From Streptomyces sp. CGMCC 4.7035 (lineage in GTDB: Bacteria > Actinomycetota > Actinomycetes > Streptomycetales > Streptomycetaceae), in the NCBI RefSeq assembly GCF_031583065.1, contig NZ_CP134053.1:4588001-4652000 (forward strand): 64,000 nt of DNA. The letters run 5' to 3'. A program made the position numbers and the translations under genes. Of the stretch, positions 16,933 through 23,866 are shown one piece after another. The notes beneath the pieces are model-generated. The model worked only from the letters and a program-made list of their open reading frames with translations, had not been told where the DNA came from and searched no databases. How positions within the stretch are numbered: position 1 is the stretch's first letter; each line of letters starts with the position of its first letter.

Positions 16933-18427
16933 TGGCCGGCCCCTGGAGAATGCGGCCGTCGACGTCGAAGCGCGAGCCGTGGCAGGGGCATTCCCAGGCC
17001 TGCTCGGCGCGGTTGAAAGCGACCAGGCAGCCCAGGTGCGTGCACCGCGCCGACACGGCATGCACCTGCCCCGAGGCGTCGCGGAACACGGCGCACACGT
17101 GCGCGCCGACGCGCATCACCGCGCCCTCACCCGGAGCGATGTCGTCGACCGAACCGCCTGCCAGCGGCGCCAGCCGGTCCCCCACGAAGTGCTGGGCGAC
17201 CTTGGCCTGGTACTTCAGGAGGGCGGGTGCCTCGCGCAGCACGGTGCCCACCCGGCGTGGGTCGTACAGCCGCGCCCACGGCGGCTCGCGCCCGTCGATC
17301 AGTGCGGACAGCAGGAGTCCCGCCATGATGCCGCCGCTGAGGCCCCAGCCGCCGAAGCCGGTGGCGACGTAGGTGTGACGGCTGCCCGCGTGCAGGGGTC
17401 CCACGAGCGGCACGGTGTCCGAGGAGTCGTTGTCCTGGGTGGCCCAGCGGTACGCGAAGTCGAGCGGCCCGAAGCGCGCGGTGGCCCAGTTGGTCAGGCG
17501 GCCGAATCGTTCCTCGACGTCCGCCGTGCCCGGCGTGAAGTGTTCACCGGTGATGATCAACAGGCGGGTGCCAGCGTGGTACGGGGCGGTCCGCAGGGAA
17601 CGGGTGTTCTCTTCGGGGGTGATGTACATGCCCTGGGGAGCGTGTACGGGATCGATCGGCGCCGTGACGACGAGTTCGCGTCGTGGGGCGAGCCGGGCGA
17701 AGAGCAGCGCCCGGTCGAAGACCGGATAGTGGGTGGCCACCACGACGTCCCGGGCCGTGACCGTACGGCCCTCCTCGGTGGTCAGGCGGCACGGCTCGCC
17801 TTCGTGCAGACCGACCACGCGCGTGTGCTCGAACAACTGTCCGCCTCGGCGTGTCAGCGCCTCGGCGAGCGCGAGGAGGTACTTGCGCGGATGGAACTGC
17901 ACCTGATCGGCCACCTCGACCGCTCCGGCCACGGGAAAGGGCAACTCGGTGTCGGTGACGAACCCGGCGGTCAGCCCCGCCTCCCGCGCGGCCTCCGCCT
18001 CCTCACGCAGTTCCGGAACACGGTCACGCTCCGTCGCGTACGTGAACGCCGGCGCGCCCTCCCAGTCGCACTCGATACCGAGTTCGTCCACGAGCTGCCG
18101 GGCCCTGCGAATCGCCTCCGTCTGGGAGCGGCCGTACAGCTTCGCCCCCTCGGCGCCGCGAGTGCGGCGCAGTCGCCGGTAGACGAGGGTGTGGAGCGCG
18201 GTGAGCTTGGCCGTGGTGTGGCCCGTGACGCCGCCGGCGAGCCGCTCGGCCTCCAGCACGGCGACGCTGCGCCCGCCCCGCGCCACCTCCCATGCGGTGC
18301 TGAGCCCCGCCATGCCGCCCCCGATCACGGCCACGTCGACGGTGATGTCCTCGGTGAGGGCCGGGTGGGGCATGCCAGGCGCCGTCTCGATCCAGTACGA
18401 CGCCTGTGTGCCGGTGTGCTGGCTCAT
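16904..18427 (-). CDS. FAD-dependent oxidoreductase with C-terminal Rieske domain
   Basis: 507 residues. A DAO-type FAD fold starts at VDVAVIGGGMAGLSTAWE (GxGxxG) and spans about residues 25-380, with YVATGFGGWGLSGG near its end. The last 90 residues are a Rieske [2Fe-2S] domain with CTHLGC and CPCHGSRFD ligands. This fusion is widespread in stress-resistant bacteria and is presumed to oxidise an amine, but its substrate is unknown. The start at the ATG 18427 gives a short lead before the FAD fold. It is convergent with the DksA-like gene, and its 3' end lies inside a duplicated segment. Confidence 0.92.
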   Translation of the reverse strand: MSQHTGTQASYWIETAPGMPHPALTEDITVDVAVIGGGMAGLSTAWEVARGGRSVAVLEAERLAGGVTGHTTAKLTALHTLVYRRLRRTRGAEGAKLYGRSQTEAIRRARQLVDELGIECDWEGAPAFTYATERDRVPELREEAEAAREAGLTAGFVTDTELPFPVAGAVEVADQVQFHPRKYLLALAEALTRRGGQLFEHTRVVGLHEGEPCRLTTEEGRTVTARDVVVATHYPVFDRALLFARLAPRRELVVTAPIDPVHAPQGMYITPEENTRSLRTAPYHAGTRLLIITGEHFTPGTADVEERFGRLTNWATARFGPLDFAYRWATQDNDSSDTVPLVGPLHAGSRHTYVATGFGGWGLSGGIMAGLLLSALIDGREPPWARLYDPRRVGTVLREAPALLKYQAKVAQHFVGDRLAPLAGGSVDDIAPGEGAVMRVGAHVCAVFRDASGQVHAVSARCTHLGCLVAFNRAEQAWECPCHGSRFDVDGRILQGPATRPLGPRDI

Positions 18428-18527
18428 GGGGGCCGGGTTCCCCGAACGGGATCCCCGAAGCACCGATCAGCATGGGCGCGAGTCCGGCACGCCCACGCCG
18501 TCAGCGATCACGACGAGTCCTGCGAGG

Positions 18528-18704
18528 TCAGTCGACGCTCGGCAGGATATGGGGCTCGGCGAGGTCCTCCTCGTAGCCTGCCAGCCTGATGGGGGCGGAC
18601 CTGGCCCACACATCGAGGCTGCCGAGCTCCTTCTCCGTCCGGCGGCCGCCACGCTCCCCGCGTTCCTTGGGGCGCTGATCGCTGTTCGTCTTCTCCGGTG
18701 TCAC
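18528..18704 (-). CDS. Small conserved-looking acidic protein, 58 aa
   Basis: GTG at 18704 has a strong AAAAGGAG site eight bases upstream and opens 58 codons to a TGA at 18528. The product is hydrophilic: a basic Lys/Arg/Gly/Glu-rich half (QRPKERGERGGRR), then a more hydrophobic tail with LDVWARSAPIRLAGYEEDL. No known domain is recognised. It lies 100 bases upstream of the FAD-Rieske gene on the same strand and could share its regulation; function unknown. Confidence 0.65.
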   Translation of the reverse strand: MTPEKTNSDQRPKERGERGGRRTEKELGSLDVWARSAPIRLAGYEEDLAEPHILPSVD

Positions 18705-19191
18705 CGCGCACTCCTTTTGTGTCGGGTAACCCTCGGGACCTCTACCGGGCCAGCCTGCCGCTGCGCCCTCGACGTCCGCTCGGGTCTATGTCGAAAAGCA
18801 GGTCGGACGCGGTGGCGCCGGCAACTCGTGCGAGAGCAGGCCGTGGTGACCGGCTTGTCCCGGGACGGACTGTGGGTGTGGGTGGAACCCCGATGGGTGT
18901 CCGTCCAGTCCAGATTAACCAAATGAGCGGGTGCCCGCTCGATGGGGCTGAAACAACCAGGTAACTGTCTTGAGTCGTCCGGCACTCATTCGGCCCCATT
19001 TTTAACCAGTTTGATACTTGTCGCCACGTTTGAGGACCACCCATTCGGCGCATTGGTCGAACTGCTCAGCGGTACCGCGGGTGTGCGGATCGGCGCATAC
19101 GGTGCTCAGTTCAAGTCCCGTTGGCCGATACGCAAGCTCGCCATGCTCTGCTGACGGTCGGCAACGGCTTTTCTCGCGGGAGGACTGACGC
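18705..19191. other. Intergenic region, no gene recognised
   Basis: About 490 bases between the small minus-strand gene and the HD-domain gene. The part around 18905-19030 is AT-richer than its surroundings (runs such as CCATTTTTAACC), which suits promoters for either flank. Short frames exist on both strands (for example 18942-19154 plus) but have no ribosome site or recognisable domain. The GGGTAA at 18724-18729 is a weak sigma-B-like -10. Confidence 0.4.
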
Positions 19192-19746
19192 ATGGAGCTG
19201 CGCAGCGTCGAGGAGCTGATGGATCTGCTGCACGCCTGCCGGGGCGCGTGGAACACCCGCGGCGGCGACCCGGTCGATCTGCACGACCACGCCCTGCAGA
19301 CCGCGGCCCTGCTGCGCCGAAGTCACCCCGCCGACAAGGAACTCCAGGTGGCGGGCCTGGTGCACGCCATCGGCCGGCTGCTGCGGCCGGGCGACGACGC
19401 AGGGCACGCGGACCACGCGGCCCAGGCGATACGACCCCTGCTCGGCGAGCGGGTCTCCCGTCTCGTACGTCTGCACGCGGCCGCCCAGCGTCATCCGGGC
19501 GCCGCCTCACCGGGACGCGTGACATCCGCGCGGAGCGAGCCCGTCCTGCCCCGGCAGGGCCGGCCGACTACGCACGAGGAGGCGACCACAAGCGAACGCG
19601 ACCCGCTGGCCGACGACGCGGTCACCCTGCGGCAGGCCGACGAGGCGGCCTGGGTGGCGGGCCTGGACGCCGGGGTCATGGAGGACTGGCGCACACTCCT
19701 GGAGTTGGTTGCGGCCCGGCACGCCCGGTTGGGGGCTGTCGACTGA
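19192..19746 (+). CDS. HD-superfamily-like protein with degenerate HD motif
   Basis: 184 residues from an ATG behind GGGAGGA. The helical core resembles PhnZ/inositol-oxygenase-type HD proteins: LHDHALQTAALL gives the first His/Asp, then LVHAIGRLL stands where LxHDIGK is expected, followed by HADHAAQAIRPLLGERVSRLVRLH. The central Asp of the HD pair is Ala here, so the usual di-metal site may be incomplete. About 50 residues in the middle (100-140) are low-complexity. The C-terminal VTLRQADEAAWVAGLD segment again looks family-like. It converges on the TROVE gene with a MITE-like element between. Confidence 0.65.
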   Translation: MELRSVEELMDLLHACRGAWNTRGGDPVDLHDHALQTAALLRRSHPADKELQVAGLVHAIGRLLRPGDDAGHADHAAQAIRPLLGERVSRLVRLHAAAQRHPGAASPGRVTSARSEPVLPRQGRPTTHEEATTSERDPLADDAVTLRQADEAAWVAGLDAGVMEDWRTLLELVAARHARLGAVD

Positions 19747-19774
19747 CAGCGCCCAACCGGGCGGCAGCCGCCAG

Positions 19775-19834
19775 GTCCTGTCGTCAAACTCCCGCCTGCC
19801 CTTCGGGCGGACGACGGGAGTTTGACGACAGGGC
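19775..19834. mobile_element. MITE-like inverted-repeat element, copy 2 (short form)
   Basis: A 60-base near-perfect hairpin with the same terminal arms as the element at 11665 (GTCCTGTCGTCAAACTCCC and its complement). Read in reverse complement it matches the first 40 bases of that copy, so it is an internally deleted, oppositely oriented relative. Flanks are CCAG (19771-19774) and CTAG (19835-19838). The CTAG supplies the stop codon of the TROVE gene. Between two convergent genes it would act as a bidirectional terminator. Confidence 0.75.
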
Positions 19835-21478
19835 CTAGCCCTCCCAGGGCCAGCCCGCGTCCCGTCCCCGCGACAGCAGGTCGACCATGGTGAACAGTTG
19901 GTCGGAGAAGCCGCCGATCTCGTACCGGTTCGGCTCGCCGGTGTCGAGGGAGGCCTGCGCGTAGCCGGTCGTGTTGATGCCGAACAGCGGCACGTCGGCC
20001 GGAACCGCCTCGGACACCGACAGGTTCCGGCGCCCGTAGCCCCGCGGCCCCCAGGCGTATCCGCCGCGGGCGCCGCTCCCCGGGTACGCGAACGCCTGCA
20101 TGTCCGACACGATCACCACGCGGTCGTGCCCCTTGAACGCCGTCTTGAGCGCGGCGACCGTCTCCGTGCCGTGTCCCACCTCACCGATCCGCGCGCAGAA
20201 CGACTCCGTCTGCCGCAGCACGGATCCGCCCTTGGTGAGCGGGTGGTGGAACACACCGTCCGCGAACCCGTACAGGTCGACCTCGCTGCCACGCGCCGCC
20301 AGAGCCACACCGAAGAGGGCGCCGACGTCCACGTGTCGCACCGTGGACCTGGCCGACACGACGCCTTCCATCGACCCGGACGTGTCCACGAGGACGAGCG
20401 TACGGCCCGGCAGGTCCGGGATGTTGCCGGTGGCCGCGGTCAGCGCCTGCTCCAGGGCGTGCCCCCAGCGCAGCGACGGCGCGGCCCGGTAGGCGGACAG
20501 GAACCGGTACGGGAACTGCCGCGAGCGGCGCACCTCCTCCGGGTCCGCGAGGCGGCGGGCCACCAGCGCCGCGGTCTCGTCCGACACGCCAGCCTCGTCG
20601 AAGTTCCTCAAGTTCCGCGTCAGTGCCATCAGCCCCATCGACGGGATGACGGCCTCCCACGCGGCGGCGTCCATGGGGCCCTGGAGCCAACCGGCCAACG
20701 CCTCCCACGTCATGCCCGCGGCGGCCAGCCGCTCGGTGCCCGCCGGCGCGGTCACCACGGCGCGGCGCTCCTCGACGGGCAGCGCCATCAGCGCGCGGTG
20801 CGCGGTCAGGGTGCGGTTCGACGCGGGCGGTACCGCGGTGTCCGGGTTGTGGCGCCGGTCCAGCGCGTACTGGAACAGCTCGCCCTGCCACGGCTTGTCC
20901 GCGGCGGGGGCCGCGTGCACCAGGTTGAGGACATCGGCGAAGCGGTAGCCCTTCGACGCGGTGTCGTACTTCAGCAGCGCCTTGCCGTTGTAGAGCCGCT
21001 GTACGGCGTCGGCGACACCGCGCTTCACGGGCTTCGGCAGCCCGCGGCCGTACTGCTGCGCCCAGTAGCCGAGGAGTTCGCCCGGCTCGTCGGGACGCTG
21101 GAGCACCGAGGCGACGATCTGGCGGGAGCGGCCCGACAGCCCCGCGTCCAGCCGTGCCTTCACGAACTCGGCGGCGCCGACGACCGCCGCGGACCGCATG
21201 TTCGCCGAGCCGCGCAGCCAGCCGAGCAGGCCGGCGGTCCACTCGGGGTCCTCGACGGCCAACTGCCGTACGAGGTCACGGAAGCGGGCGTCGCGGTCGC
21301 CCGCCTTCTCGTAGAAGGTGTCCTGACCGACCATGTTGACGACCGACAGCAGGAACAGGTCGCTGCGCGCGTCCCGCACGTACGCCGCGCCACCCTCGTA
21401 CGTGGTGGTACGCGCGCCGGTCGTGGTGACGGGCGCGGACGGGGTCGCGCGGGCACGACGGGTGTTGAAACGGGACAT
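19835..21478 (-). CDS. rsr: TROVE-domain Ro60/Rsr protein
   Basis: 547 residues from an ATG at 21478 with GAGG ten bases upstream. The N-terminal two thirds (about residues 25-340) is the HEAT-repeat TROVE ring: it begins near FLLSVVNMVGQDTFYEKAGDRDARF and includes LTRNLRNFDEAG. The last 190 residues form a von Willebrand A fold with a MIDAS DTSGSM at about residues 361-366 and a downstream IVSDMQAF acidic site. Ro proteins bind Y RNAs on the ring exterior and structured or damaged RNAs in the cavity, assisting RNA quality control. Two tRNA-mimic RNAs and a RlaP nucleotidyltransferase are directly upstream on the same strand. The TAG stop lies in the target site of an inserted repeat, so the original C-terminus may have been slightly different. 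Confidence 0.95.
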   Translation of the reverse strand: MSRFNTRRARATPSAPVTTTGARTTTYEGGAAYVRDARSDLFLLSVVNMVGQDTFYEKAGDRDARFRDLVRQLAVEDPEWTAGLLGWLRGSANMRSAAVVGAAEFVKARLDAGLSGRSRQIVASVLQRPDEPGELLGYWAQQYGRGLPKPVKRGVADAVQRLYNGKALLKYDTASKGYRFADVLNLVHAAPAADKPWQGELFQYALDRRHNPDTAVPPASNRTLTAHRALMALPVEERRAVVTAPAGTERLAAAGMTWEALAGWLQGPMDAAAWEAVIPSMGLMALTRNLRNFDEAGVSDETAALVARRLADPEEVRRSRQFPYRFLSAYRAAPSLRWGHALEQALTAATGNIPDLPGRTLVLVDTSGSMEGVVSARSTVRHVDVGALFGVALAARGSEVDLYGFADGVFHHPLTKGGSVLRQTESFCARIGEVGHGTETVAALKTAFKGHDRVVIVSDMQAFAYPGSGARGGYAWGPRGYGRRNLSVSEAVPADVPLFGINTTGYAQASLDTGEPNRYEIGGFSDQLFTMVDLLSRGRDAGWPWEG

Positions 21479-21512
21479 GGTGGAAACCTCGCTGCGGAGG
21501 AGAGGCCAAGCG

Positions 21513-21626
21513 GGGGTGCCCGAGATCAGGGAGGTGACGCGGTGCCCTCCGACAGGGCGGCAGGCCCTCTGGGGCCTGTATGGGTTCGAACCACGAAGAA
21601 CGCGTGACCGGCACACCGGGCACCCC
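21513..21626 (-). ncRNA. Candidate Y RNA 2, compact permuted tRNA mimic
   Basis: Just upstream of the TROVE start the minus strand folds as a closed unit. A 10-bp outer helix pairs 21617-21626 with 21513-21522. An inner helix pairs 21601-21609 with 21533-21541 (8 of 9 pairs). Inside, in order, are a T-arm-like hairpin (21580-21594, loop TTCGAAC), a hairpin with exactly seven pairs and a CAGA tetraloop (21561-21578, acceptor-like), and a short D-arm-like hairpin (21544-21558, loop with GG). T arm, capped acceptor and D arm in that order is a tRNA cut at the anticodon and closed at the acceptor end. That arrangement, next to an rsr gene, suggests a YrlA-class Y RNA. The T stem is only four pairs and includes a wobble. 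Confidence 0.6.
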
Positions 21627-21807
21627 GGCGCTTTCGCCTCCCGAGATCGAATTCGGCGACGGAAACATGGTGTCCTGGGCCGCTGGACGACACCGGTCGC
21701 GAGACCGGCGGCGGGATTCGAACCCGCGTCTTTCTCTGTTCGAAGGAGAAGTATCCGTTGCCTGCGCACCGGGAGGTGCTGAGCTTCACAGTAGGAGGCA
21801 CCGCGCC
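21627..21807 (-). ncRNA. Candidate Y RNA 1, YrlA-like tRNA-mimic RNA
   Basis: Starts 15 bases after the RlaP stop codon. Closing stem: 21803-21807 with 21627-21631 (5 bp), an internal loop, then 21794-21799 with 21636-21641 (6 bp). Next come a hairpin at 21766-21779, a helix 21754-21758 with 21659-21663, and a hairpin at 21730-21751. The tRNA-like core follows: a T arm at 21711-21727 (five pairs, loop TTCGAAT), a seven-pair capped stem at 21692-21709 (loop TCGC), and a D arm at 21672-21688 (stem GTCC/GGAC, loop AGCGGCCCA with the G18G19-like pair between A14 and A21 equivalents). A normal tRNA reading fails because the arms are permuted and there is no free acceptor end. Position next to rsr and the stem-plus-tRNA-module layout match bacterial YrlA RNAs. 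Exact ends are unknown. Confidence 0.72.
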
Positions 21808-21822
21808 CAACTGACCAACGAA

Positions 21823-22524
21823 TTAAGGCGCTTGTACCTCCGGGACGTAGAACTGGGCGCGGACGCGGCGCAGCCATGCCTCGACCACCGCCTCGTCGGG
21901 CCCTTCGGGCAGCACGCTGCGCGTCTCGTCGAAGGCGGCCTCGTAGGACCGGAGCAGCGGGAGCGCGACCGTGGCGTCCGCGGCCACGCGCTCGCCGAAG
22001 TCGTGGTACTCCTCCGGGTTCTCGACGCGGAGGGTCACTTCGCCGGTGGCGTAGAGTTCCAGGCCCTGGTGGCACAGCCGCTTGAGGTGACGGGCGTGCT
22101 TGGCGGTGCGTTTGCGGGTGTCCGCGGAGAAGGAGCCGTCGCCGCGCGCCTCAAGACGCCTGAACTGCTGGGTGGCGTAGCCGAGATAGGCGTCGCGGAC
22201 ACGCTTGGCGCACAGGAACGACGAACGGATGCCGATCAGCTCGTCGCCGAGCGGAGTCCGCACCTCGTACAACTCGTCCGGGAGCCATACGAGTTCGGTG
22301 GCGGTCGGGTTGCCGCCGAGGGCCAGCCGGCACCACTTCGCGGCCTCGTGCAGGGTGCGGTCCGGGGCCCTGCTGACGTGGGACTCCTTCGGCGGGTGCA
22401 GCCCGTGCAGCTTCTCGGTGGGCGCCGCGAACATGCCGAGCCGGTCGATGTCGGAGCCCTCGTGGGCGAGCCCGTACGCGGTCGAGCCGACGATGCCGGA
22501 GAGCAGGACGTTGGGGACGGTCAC
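21823..22524 (-). CDS. RlaP-type nucleotidyltransferase (PF10127-like)
   Basis: 233 residues from a GTG at 22524 with GAAGGAAGG upstream. The N-terminus holds a polymerase-beta-fold nucleotidyltransferase motif: G13-S14 followed by S24-D25-I26-D27, then LGMFAAP. Downstream text such as KWCRLALGGNPTATELVWLP and RTAKHARHLKRLCHQGLELYATG is characteristic of the YcgL/RlaP family, which comparative genomics has linked to RNA repair and to tRNA-like substrates. It is followed on the same strand by two structured RNAs and the TROVE gene, so one transcript could carry the enzyme, its probable RNA partners and the Ro protein. The nucleotide used and the acceptor RNA are unknown. Confidence 0.82.
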   Translation of the reverse strand: MTVPNVLLSGIVGSTAYGLAHEGSDIDRLGMFAAPTEKLHGLHPPKESHVSRAPDRTLHEAAKWCRLALGGNPTATELVWLPDELYEVRTPLGDELIGIRSSFLCAKRVRDAYLGYATQQFRRLEARGDGSFSADTRKRTAKHARHLKRLCHQGLELYATGEVTLRVENPEEYHDFGERVAADATVALPLLRSYEAAFDETRSVLPEGPDEAVVEAWLRRVRAQFYVPEVQAP

Positions 22525-22684
22525 AGTCGGCCGCCTTCCTTCATGGTGGTGGCGCGGGAGGCCGGTTCACGCAGGGGACGCTAACCTCCGCCTGGCGCCA
22601 ACGGCCAGCAATTTTTCATACGGCTGTGCGAGTAAAGCAGCCCGCCACCTGCCATCTGACAGCCCGTCATGAGACCCTGCGCGG

Positions 22685-23503
22685 ATGACATCGCCGTACG
22701 GGCTCAAGGGCAAGGCGGCCATCGTCACCGGTGGCTCGCGCGGCATCGGACGGGCCGTCGCCGAGACGCTCGTGCGGGCCGGGGCACGCGTGTGTCTCAC
22801 CGCGCGGGACCCGGACGCGGTGCGACAGGCCGCGGAGGAACTCGGCGGCGTCGGTCTCGCAGGCAGCGTCGGAGATCCGGCCCATCTGCGCGAGCTCACC
22901 GAACTCGCCCTGCGTGCGTTCGGGCGGATCGATGTCGTCGTCAACAACGCCGCGACCAACCGGCCCTATGGACCCCTGATGGACGCGGACCCCGACCAGT
23001 GGCGCGAAGCCTTCGCGATCAATGTCGAGGCGCCGCTACGGCTGGTCCAGTACGCCTGGCGGGCCTGGATGAGAGAACACGGCGGCGTTGTGGTCAATGT
23101 GTGCACCGAAGGGGCTGGGCACGTCGGTCCGAACGTGGGTGCTTATGGGACGAGCAAGGCCGCCCTGCTGCATCTCACGCGACAGCTCGCGGGTGAGCTG
23201 GCACCGAAGGTCCGGGTCAACTCGGTCTCCCCCGGTCTCGTCCGCACGGAGATGGCCCGCTTCGTCTGGGAGCACGCCGAGGGCGCCGTCGCCGCCGGGC
23301 TGCCGCTCGGCCGCATCGGCGAGCCCGAGGACATCGCGCGGGCCGTCGCCTGGCTCGCCTCGGACGCTGCGGAGTGGATCACCGGAGCGGATCTGCTGGT
23401 CGACGGGGGTACCGCGGTCAGAGCGGCGTACGCCTCCGGGAAGTCCCCAGGGGCGTACGCCGTCCATGACCAGTTGCGGTCGTCCGCGCCACGTCCTCAG
23501 TGA
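22685..23503 (+). CDS. SDR-family oxidoreductase
   Basis: 272 residues of classical short-chain dehydrogenase: TGGSRGIG cofactor motif at residues about 16-23, VVNNAA, the catalytic YGTSK, and a C-terminal WITGADLLVDGG. The usual catalytic Ser region reads VVVNVCTEGAGH, so the hydroxyl donor is probably Thr rather than Ser. About 20 residues at the C-terminus extend past the normal fold. A weak ribosome site precedes the ATG at 22685. It is divergent from the RlaP gene. Substrate not predictable. Confidence 0.9.
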   Translation: MTSPYGLKGKAAIVTGGSRGIGRAVAETLVRAGARVCLTARDPDAVRQAAEELGGVGLAGSVGDPAHLRELTELALRAFGRIDVVVNNAATNRPYGPLMDADPDQWREAFAINVEAPLRLVQYAWRAWMREHGGVVVNVCTEGAGHVGPNVGAYGTSKAALLHLTRQLAGELAPKVRVNSVSPGLVRTEMARFVWEHAEGAVAAGLPLGRIGEPEDIARAVAWLASDAAEWITGADLLVDGGTAVRAAYASGKSPGAYAVHDQLRSSAPRPQ

Positions 23504-23529
23504 CGATGGCGCTCACTTGTCTCGATCAC

Positions 23530-23763
23530 TCACGGGAACAGAGCGATCCCGGCGAGGATCAACAGGATGATGCCGGCGATCATCGCGGCAGTGGCCCAGG
23601 GCCCGCGGTGCTTCAGCGGGACCGCGGATCCGCCACCGCGCGGCCGGTCCTCCGGCAGTACGGGATTCGCCGGACGGTCGCCCGCGTAGAACTGTTCGTC
23701 GGTCGGGTAGACGTTGCGGGGATCGCCGGCGGCGCGTGGATCTATCTCGTGTGGTGTGGCCAT
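23530..23763 (-). CDS. Small single-pass membrane protein, 77 aa
   Basis: A hydrophilic, Pro-rich N-terminal half (DPRNVYPTDEQFYAGDRPANP) is followed by one hydrophobic helix (ATAAMIAGIILLILAGIALFP) that ends the chain, so it is a tail-anchored type protein with the N-terminus probably inside. The ATG at 23763 is preceded by GGAGG. Similar short proteins are common in Streptomyces without known function. It lies downstream of the large SDR gene on the same strand. Confidence 0.75.
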   Translation of the reverse strand: MATPHEIDPRAAGDPRNVYPTDEQFYAGDRPANPVLPEDRPRGGGSAVPLKHRGPWATAAMIAGIILLILAGIALFP

Positions 23764-23866
23764 GAGACCTCCTCGCGCGGGTGCTCACCAGGGCCCCGTT
23801 GTCCCGGCCGGCGCCGGGCGACGCGTCAATCGCGCCGCGTCACCGCCCTTCGGACCGCTCCCGGAC

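Noticed and set aside
21580..21727. Ordinary tRNA genes on the minus strand, suggested by two GGTTCGAA T-loop motifs
   Set aside because: No acceptor 5' strand or anticodon arm stands in the correct place; the T arm comes before a closed seven-pair stem and D arm, so a permuted mimic fits and a canonical tRNA does not.
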